Part shown: positions 58,595-64,000 of the stretch, piece by piece | Layout of the letters: every line of letters begins with the position of its first letter | Numbering within the stretch: position 1 is the first letter of the stretch | From: Sceloporus undulatus | Taxonomy: Eukaryota > Chordata > Lepidosauria > Squamata > Phrynosomatidae | Length of the DNA: 64,000 bases | Direction: 5' to 3' | Assembly: GCF_019175285.1 (NCBI RefSeq) | Contig: NC_056527.1 | Location: 104,150,377 to 104,214,376 of the forward strand | Notes under the pieces: model-generated | Seen by the model: only the letters and a program-made list of their open reading frames with translations | Database searches by the model: none | What the model was told of the DNA's origin: nothing | Position numbers and translations under genes: made by a program

Positions 58595-59205
58595 GTGTTT
58601 TGGCCCAGTAAAAATGCCTCACAAAACTACATTTCCCAGAACTCCACAGCATTAAACCATGGTAGTTAAAGTGGTATCAAACTGGATTATTTCTGCAGTG
58701 TGTTTTGGCTTACAAAAATGTCTCACAAAACTACATTTCCCAGGACTTCATATAATTGAGCCTGGCAGTTAAAGTGGTCTCAAACTGGATTATTTCTGCA
58801 GTGAAAAATGCCACACAAAAAATTACAGTTCCCAGGATTCCCTAGCAGTGAGCCAGGGCATTTAAAGTGGTCTCAAACTGGATTATTTCTGCAGTGTGTT
58901 TTGGCTTTCAAAAAAAGTCTCACAGAACTACACTTCCCAGAACTCCATAGCACTGAAAGAAACTGTTAAAGCAGTGCCAAATTGGCTTATTTCTGCAGTG
59001 TGTTTTGGCTTACAAAAATGCCTCACAAAACTACATTTCCCAGAACTCCACAGCACTGAGCCAGGGCAGTTAAAGCGGTGCCAAACTGGATTATTTCTGG
59101 CCCAGAAAAACTCCTCACAAAACTACATTTCCCATAACTCCATAGCATTGAGCTAGGGCAGTTAAAGCGGTGTCAGTTAAAGCTGGGTTATTTCTGCAGT
59201 GTATA
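58595..59205 (+). repeat. Tandem array of six half-MITE units
   Basis: Units of 95-105 bases start at about 58595, 58700, 58801, 58896, 59000 and 59101. Each runs gtgttttggcttacaaaaat, cacaaaactacatttcccag, gagccagggcagttaaag, aactggattatttctgcag. It is one arm of the family's palindrome in head-to-tail repeats. Confidence 0.85.
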
Positions 59206-59214
59206 CGAAGCGGC

Positions 59215-59600
59215 CAAAACCGTTCATCATCAGCCTCCACAGAGACTGAAGGCAGGGAGGGAAGGCTCTCCTCAGTCTTCCAACCCTTTTCCTTCCCTCA
59301 GTGTGGCTTTATTAAACGCCATAGCGCCCTCCTCCATTTTGTTTTTTGTTGAGGGAGGGAAGGAAGGAGGCGTTTTGGCTCCCTTGTTCCCATCCAAGCT
59401 GAGGGGTTTCCCCCATCTTCCTCCTCCACTTGAGGCATTTGTTTCCTCTTTTTGCCTTGGCAGGGAGCCTTTTCCAGGTGATTCTTTCCCTGGTTGTCCT
59501 CCCTCAGCCTCAGAGGAGTAATAATAACAATAATGGCGCCTCCAAAAAGGAGTAGGAAAAGGCAGTGAAGAAGAGGGTCTCTGCTGCCAACAGAGACCCC
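59215..59600. other. GC-richer, CpG-containing segment
   Basis: It contains aacgccatagcgccctcctc and ggcgcc, and a short ATG frame MAPPKRSRKRQ at 59534-59569. It has no recognised gene. It lies between the two copies of the direct duplication. Confidence 0.35.
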
Positions 59601-59611
59601 TTTCATTTGAA

Positions 59612-59763
59612 TCTCATCACATTAACATTTAAAATACTATTATAGCTTTATTGTTAATCAAAACAATTTGCTTTTTTATTTTAAAAAGAGTAAATTTTAA
59701 AAGGACAATTATATTATTTAAACTAGTGGGCATAACATGTGAACACCTGCATTTTGCTCCTTA
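59612..59763 (+). repeat. Direct duplication, copy 2
   Basis: cacattaacatttaaaatac, aatcaaaacaatttgctttt and ctagtgggcataacatgtga repeat the block at 58396-58552. Confidence 0.75.
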
Positions 59764-59942
59764 TTTTTCTAATTTGGTCCTATATTGGGGAAGTCATACA
59801 CATTAATGCAAAACTTGGTGCTTTTTTAAAAACACCTTTTAGTAGAAACCTGATCCCCCTCTCTATTTACAATCAATAGTGAAAGATACTAATAAAAACT
59901 GTTTTCCCCCCCTCATAAATAAATGAACAATAACTATATTTA

Positions 59943-60232
59943 AAGGCTGCATCCACACTGTAGAATTCATGTAGTTTGACACCGCTTTAACTGCCAGGGC
60001 TCAATGTAATCCTGGGAATTGTAGTTTGGTCTGGTGACACCAGAGACACAACTTTAACTGCCATGGCTCAATGTAAGGAATTCTGGAAAAAGTAGTTTTG
60101 TGAAACATTTAGCTTTCTTTGTCAGAGAGCTCTGGGGCCACAACAAACTTAAGTTCCCAGAATTCCATAGTATTGAGCAATGGTAGTTAAAGTGGGGTCA
60201 AACTGGATTATTTCTGCAGTGCGTATGGATAG
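59943..60232. mobile_element. Palindromic MITE, full copy
   Basis: gctgcatccacactgtagaa and ttgacaccgctttaactgcc are mirrored by ggtagttaaagtggggtcaa and ggattatttctgcagtgcg. Confidence 0.8.
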
Positions 60233-60370
60233 AAACCCTGTTGAAGTTCCCCATCATTAGGAAGATGCGGGTCTGAAAAGGCACAGAATTTAGGGCAAGA
60301 CTTGTGTACAAGTTGCAATTTCCCCTTCCTACTTAGTCCACATGTGAGCAGACTGAACTCCTGGTTGGGG

Positions 60371-60558
60371 TTAGAAACTTACTATATGATAACTCTGGAG
60401 ACCTGGGTTCGAGTTCCCTTTCAGCCATAGAAACCCACTGTACAAGTCACACACTCTCAGCCTCAGAAGAAAACAAATGCCAGACACCTCTGAACAGATC
60501 TTGCAGAGACCTGTGACCATAAGTCAGAAATGACTTGAAGGCACACGAAAACAAAATA
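60371..60558 (+). repeat. tRNA-derived SINE, forward, partly deleted
   Basis: ggagacctgggttcgagttc (B box), agaaacccactgtacaagtc and the tail aaatgacttgaaggcacacg. Part of the middle is missing. Confidence 0.85.
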
Positions 60559-60647
60559 GTAATAGGGACAAGATAGTACACAACAATTAAGTGCATAACA
60601 CCAGTTAAGAAATGTTCTCCTTAAACCAGCGTATAACAGTAATACAA

Positions 60648-60865
60648 TCAGCCCTCCTTATTGACTGATGTTTTTATGCATGGATTCAAACATCCACAGC
60701 TTGAAACTATTCCAAAAAAAGTATAAATTCCAAAAAGCAAATCTTGATTTTCCATTTTGTTATGCCATTGTATTTAATGGGACTTGATCATCCACAGATT
60801 TTGTTATCCATGGAGGATCCTAGAACCAAACCCCAGCTGATACCAAGAACCCTCTGTATACTTCC
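60648..60865. mobile_element. pogo/Tigger-like MITE
   Basis: atcagccctccttattgact and gcatggattcaaacatccac at the left; ccacagattttgttatccat, ggaggatcctagaacca and gataccaagaaccctctgta at the right. Typical of non-autonomous pogo-type elements. Confidence 0.65.
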
Positions 60866-61502
60866 TCCTGCTAAATACATAATTACTTTTGAATTAAATA
60901 TTTAGATGAAAAAGCCTGAATACCATCCACAGTAGAATAGTCACCCCAGATAATTTGCCCAAACTAATGAGAGTAGTTTAATGTGAGTACTGTAGTCATC
61001 CCAAACTATCACTTAAATACACTTGAAATTGTGGGTCATATTGCCTTTATTATATGATAAATGCATGTTTGTTTGCTCTTGATTGAATATGTGGTAGGAT
61101 ATCATGCAGTCAAAATATACTGTTGTAAACCTAACATCATTACACAGTGCCCTGTAGGAGAGAAAAGTCTGATTGTTGAATACTCTTTCTTCTTACTATA
61201 TCAAGCTTTCCTCAGTTTCTAGAGGTGTAAAAGTCTACAGTGTGAATCAATCTGGAGTTTGAATTTTGATACATTCCTGACAGTAGCAATGAAAAACTTC
61301 AGTCCCAATACACTAACGGTACATACAACCATGACAAAAGGACATGAAAATCATTCCTAATTTTATAATTTATTTTTAAAATTATCTTACAAATTTTAGT
61401 TTACTGATTTTTTTAACAAATGGGATTGTCATACCAATGTAGTCCAGATTACAAATAAATTTAATGGTAATCCAGATGTTTCACTACTTTCACAAACCCT
61501 GG

Positions 61503-61505
<3 letters not shown>

Positions 61506-61534
<29 letters not shown>
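61506..61534. repeat. (TA)n microsatellite
   Basis: About fourteen ta units. Confidence 0.95.
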
Positions 61535-61640
61535 CTTAAAAAGTTCTAGCTTTGTAAAGGCTGGATTGAGTTCCTGCTTTTTCTTTTTCTTTTTGCTGCA
61601 GTTAGATAAAGAATTGATCCTCATTTTTTCTTTTTTCTAG

Positions 61641-61765
61641 TAAAATAATGTTCTGTGGAGCTAAAGCTCTGTCGTTAGAGGAACTTCACTGATAATGGAG
61701 GGATATTTCCACAATCTTTTGAAAATGCAGCAGTGCACAGTTAACTGCAGCCTTATCACCGGAAA
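61641..61765 (+). other. KASH5: Possible first exon of KASH5
   Basis: tttcttttttctag precedes it and gtaagtat follows it. An ATG at 61695 in good context (ataATGg) opens MEGYFHNLLKMQQCTVNCSL, ending in phase 2. It would join in frame to an acceptor after gggacag (62439), but not to the stronger one after cctatag (62423). I see no family resemblance in this N-terminal stretch. Confidence 0.35.
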
Positions 61766-62422
61766 GTAAGTATAATTGCTCATTTTTCAAATTTTATATC
61801 TTGTAATTATTTATGTTTTATTTTAGTTGGAGCTTAGAACCATCCTGTCCTCCGGGCTAATTTAAAACAACAACAACACATAATTTATAGTACAATTTTG
61901 TTTGCAATGCTGAGGGGGAAAAATAAAACTATGGAATTAGACTCCTCATGCTTTTAAGTGATTAGCAAAGGTTGATAAGCAATTTATGTAGGAATGAAGA
62001 AAACCTGTTTGAAGTTAAAGTTATTGACGTATGAGTTTTGGATAGATGTGAGAGATGCAGCTTGAGTAACAAGAATGAACAGTGGGGAATTATGAATAGA
62101 AGAGATGAAGAGAAAAGTACATTGTTAGATTTTGGCGGTTGGAGAACTAAGTTTTCATTTGGGCAAATAACATCTGTATTTTCTTTTCAGTAGAGTGACA
62201 TAACACATATACAGAAATGGATTAATATGGTGGATTTTTTTGTAGAGCTAGCACAGATGTCACCGCATTAAAAAATACTGTGGAAGTGCCTCTGCAACAA
62301 CTGTATATCACAGCTATCAATAATAGGCATTGTAAATACATTTCGTAACAGCCTAAAAGGATGACTAATCCAGGCTTAGAAAAAAAAATCTCATTTATGT
62401 TAAATGTTACTTCCTCCTATAG

Positions 62423-62539
62423 CAGTGCAATGGGACAGTGCTGGCGTCAGCAGCAAGAACATCATTCTCAATGTGGGCCAGTGCTCTGAAGAACATGTTT
62501 TGAAATGCACATTCAAGGCCTGTGATCCTGAACAAACAG
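62423..62539 (+). CDS. KASH5: KASH5 (CCDC155) EF-hand-type exon; gene runs out to the right
   Basis: The frame reads SSKNIILNVGQCSEEHVLKC then TFKACDPEQT, with donor gtagaaaa in phase 1. Human KASH5 near its N-terminus reads VSLEEQILNSTFEACDPQRT followed by Gly, and the exon here also breaks at the first base of that Gly codon. KASH5 spans the outer nuclear membrane in meiotic cells and links SUN1 and telomeres to dynein. This exon begins its N-terminal EF-hand-like region. The acceptor may be 62423 or 62439. Synteny (next after DKKL1, same strand, as in human) supports the call. The coiled-coil and KASH exons lie beyond the window. Confidence 0.72.
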
Positions 62540-63550
62540 GTAGAAAATTTTCCAACATTCGTTGGAAACAGTCTTCAAAACTATAGAGAATTTTTTTTTT
62601 AAGGGCATCTTTTGTATCACATTTTGGCCTTGTATTCATGTTATTTTGTCAGTGCACTCAAACATCTATGAAGAAACAAAGAAACAAGTAAATCCAGTGT
62701 AATTATAGTAAGAACAAACTGTAGGAGAAAAATGTGCCCCCCCCCCCACATTTTTTGGAATATGTTTTTTGTTACAAAAACATATCCTATAAAATGGAGA
62801 TTATCCAGGAATAGGAACAGATTATTCAACCCAGCTACTCAAAAATAGGGTTATGCAGCTGACTTTCTGTTCGATCTCTTTTCATCATCAAATAGGAACT
62901 CCTTTTCCAGTCTGAGTAGAATATTTATGTTTGGTTAACAGCTTGTTTTGAAATTTGTTTACCTGGCTGGGATGAGTAAACTTCTGTTGCTTCTCTGTCA
63001 TATGCTTTGTGAAGGAATAAATACAGCTTCAAAGAGCATAACTCAGGGCTAGTTCTAGGGAGGAAGCAAAATATATCAACAGCCCTTTGGCAAACTAGCT
63101 CTTGAAGCTAGCTCTTCATGAAAGGAACTATAAATCAATCTCATGCATAAATCAAGGACAGGTTTTGGGACCAAAATTATGGATTTTGATATGATCCGTG
63201 AATAAGTGGAGGGTAAAATTTAGGATGTGAAGAACTAGGGATGTAAAGAACAAAGCAAAGGAAAACAATGCCAAGGAACTTACAAAATTTGAGCAGACAT
63301 AACTGTTTGTGCTCACCCTGAAGGCTGGATGGATGATAGAGCAGAGGGGTTTCTGTCCTTCTAGGACAGTTTACATACAATCTTGCCTTTCACCAGGGTA
63401 TGGTTCCTTTTTTAAAAAAATATACATTACTTAGAATGAACTGTGGATAAGTTGACTCAGGTTTTTTGGGTCACTTTTTTGACCTAAATTTCTAGACATA
63501 TACATGCATATATATGGTAGTTCTGAGTGATATAAACTGATTTTACTTAA
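62540..63550 (+). other. KASH5 intron
   Basis: No further KASH5 exon was found before the edge. It holds two pieces of the repeat seen at 52448 (63138-63235 and 63420-63500). Confidence 0.5.
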
Positions 63551-63558
63551 ACTCTACA

Positions 63559-64000
63559 TAGCATGGTGTAGCGGTTTCAGTGTTAGACTATCAGACAAGG
63601 GAAATTGGAAGTATAATCCCATGACAATCTGAATGTAGTCATGGGGTTTAACATTATTGCATGATAACCCACTACACACAAATTCAAGCAATGGGAAGTT
63701 AGTCCGAGCGCAGTCATGGGGTTTCACGTTATTGTGTGATAGACTGCCACACACAAATTCGGGCCATGGCATGCTATTTTGGGGCAATGGGGAACCAGTT
63801 CGAATGCAATGAGCATTCACGTAATTTCGCTAAACTAGCGACTTTACGTGAATGCATTCTGGCCCCACTTTCTTTTCATTCAAAATTAAGAGAAATTCCT
63901 CATGTGTGATAAACTCCTAGGAGACTGGCCATGGAAACTCACTGGGTGACCATGGGCAAGTCACCCTTTTTTTCAACCTCAAAGGAAGGCAAAGGCAAAC
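63559..64000 (+). repeat. tRNA-derived SINE split by an inserted element (cut by edge)
   Basis: The head catagcatggtgtagcggtt stops near 63615. The body resumes at about 63913 with gactggccatggaaactcac and runs off the edge. The insert between them has a 75-base tandem duplication (agtcatggggttt at 63637 and 63712) and a hairpin at 63813-63855. Confidence 0.7.
63813..63855. repeat. Compound perfect hairpin
   Basis: Outer stem gcattcacgtaa / ttacgtgaatgc (12 bp) and inner stem tcgcta / tagcga (6 bp) with an aac loop, separated by two-base bulges. Confidence 0.9.

Overview
The window is about 64 kb of nuclear DNA from a reptile, most likely a squamate and possibly an iguanian lizard. Genes are split into short exons with GT-AG introns. 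The spaces between exons are filled with squamate-type repeats: a tRNA-derived SINE family, a 5S-rRNA-derived SINE, one Sauria-like SINE, CR1 and BovB LINE fragments, and many short fold-back DNA elements. No bacterial-style operon, CRISPR array or retrovirus-like element was recognised.

Four host genes are recognised in the order CD37 (+), TEAD2 (-), DKKL1/DKK3-like (+), KASH5/CCDC155 (+). This matches, from memory, the order in human 19q13.33. CD37 is cut by the left edge: only its last four coding exons (2808-8646) and 3' UTR are present. TEAD2 appears complete: eleven coding exons (25549 down to 13289) join without a frame break into 418 codons, and a non-coding first exon lies near 36.1-36.3 kb. 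KASH5 is cut by the right edge: one EF-hand-type exon (62439-62539, or from 62423) is supported, and a possible first exon lies at 61641-61765.

The most striking locus is the Dickkopf gene at 44795-55747. Three exons encode a signal peptide and a soggy domain. The third ends in phase 0 and can join either of two phase-0 acceptors. One, at 50096, opens a mammalian DKKL1-type tail with its own stop and poly(A) signal. The other, at 53141, opens four exons encoding both ten-cysteine Dickkopf domains and an acidic DKK3-type tail, again with a stop and poly(A) signal. Mammalian DKKL1 lacks the cysteine domains, so this looks like one gene able to make both a 239-residue DKKL1 form and a 375-residue DKK3 form. 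That reading is inferred from splice phase and homology, not from transcripts.

Other notable structures are an orphan promoter-like block with a strong splice donor at 10.69-10.96 kb, AP-1 and TEAD motifs near the TEAD2 first exon, and a six-unit tandem array of half-MITEs at 58.6-59.2 kb flanked by a 150-bp direct duplication. A near-perfect compound hairpin lies inside a split SINE at the right edge. A 10-base N gap lies at 48647-48656.
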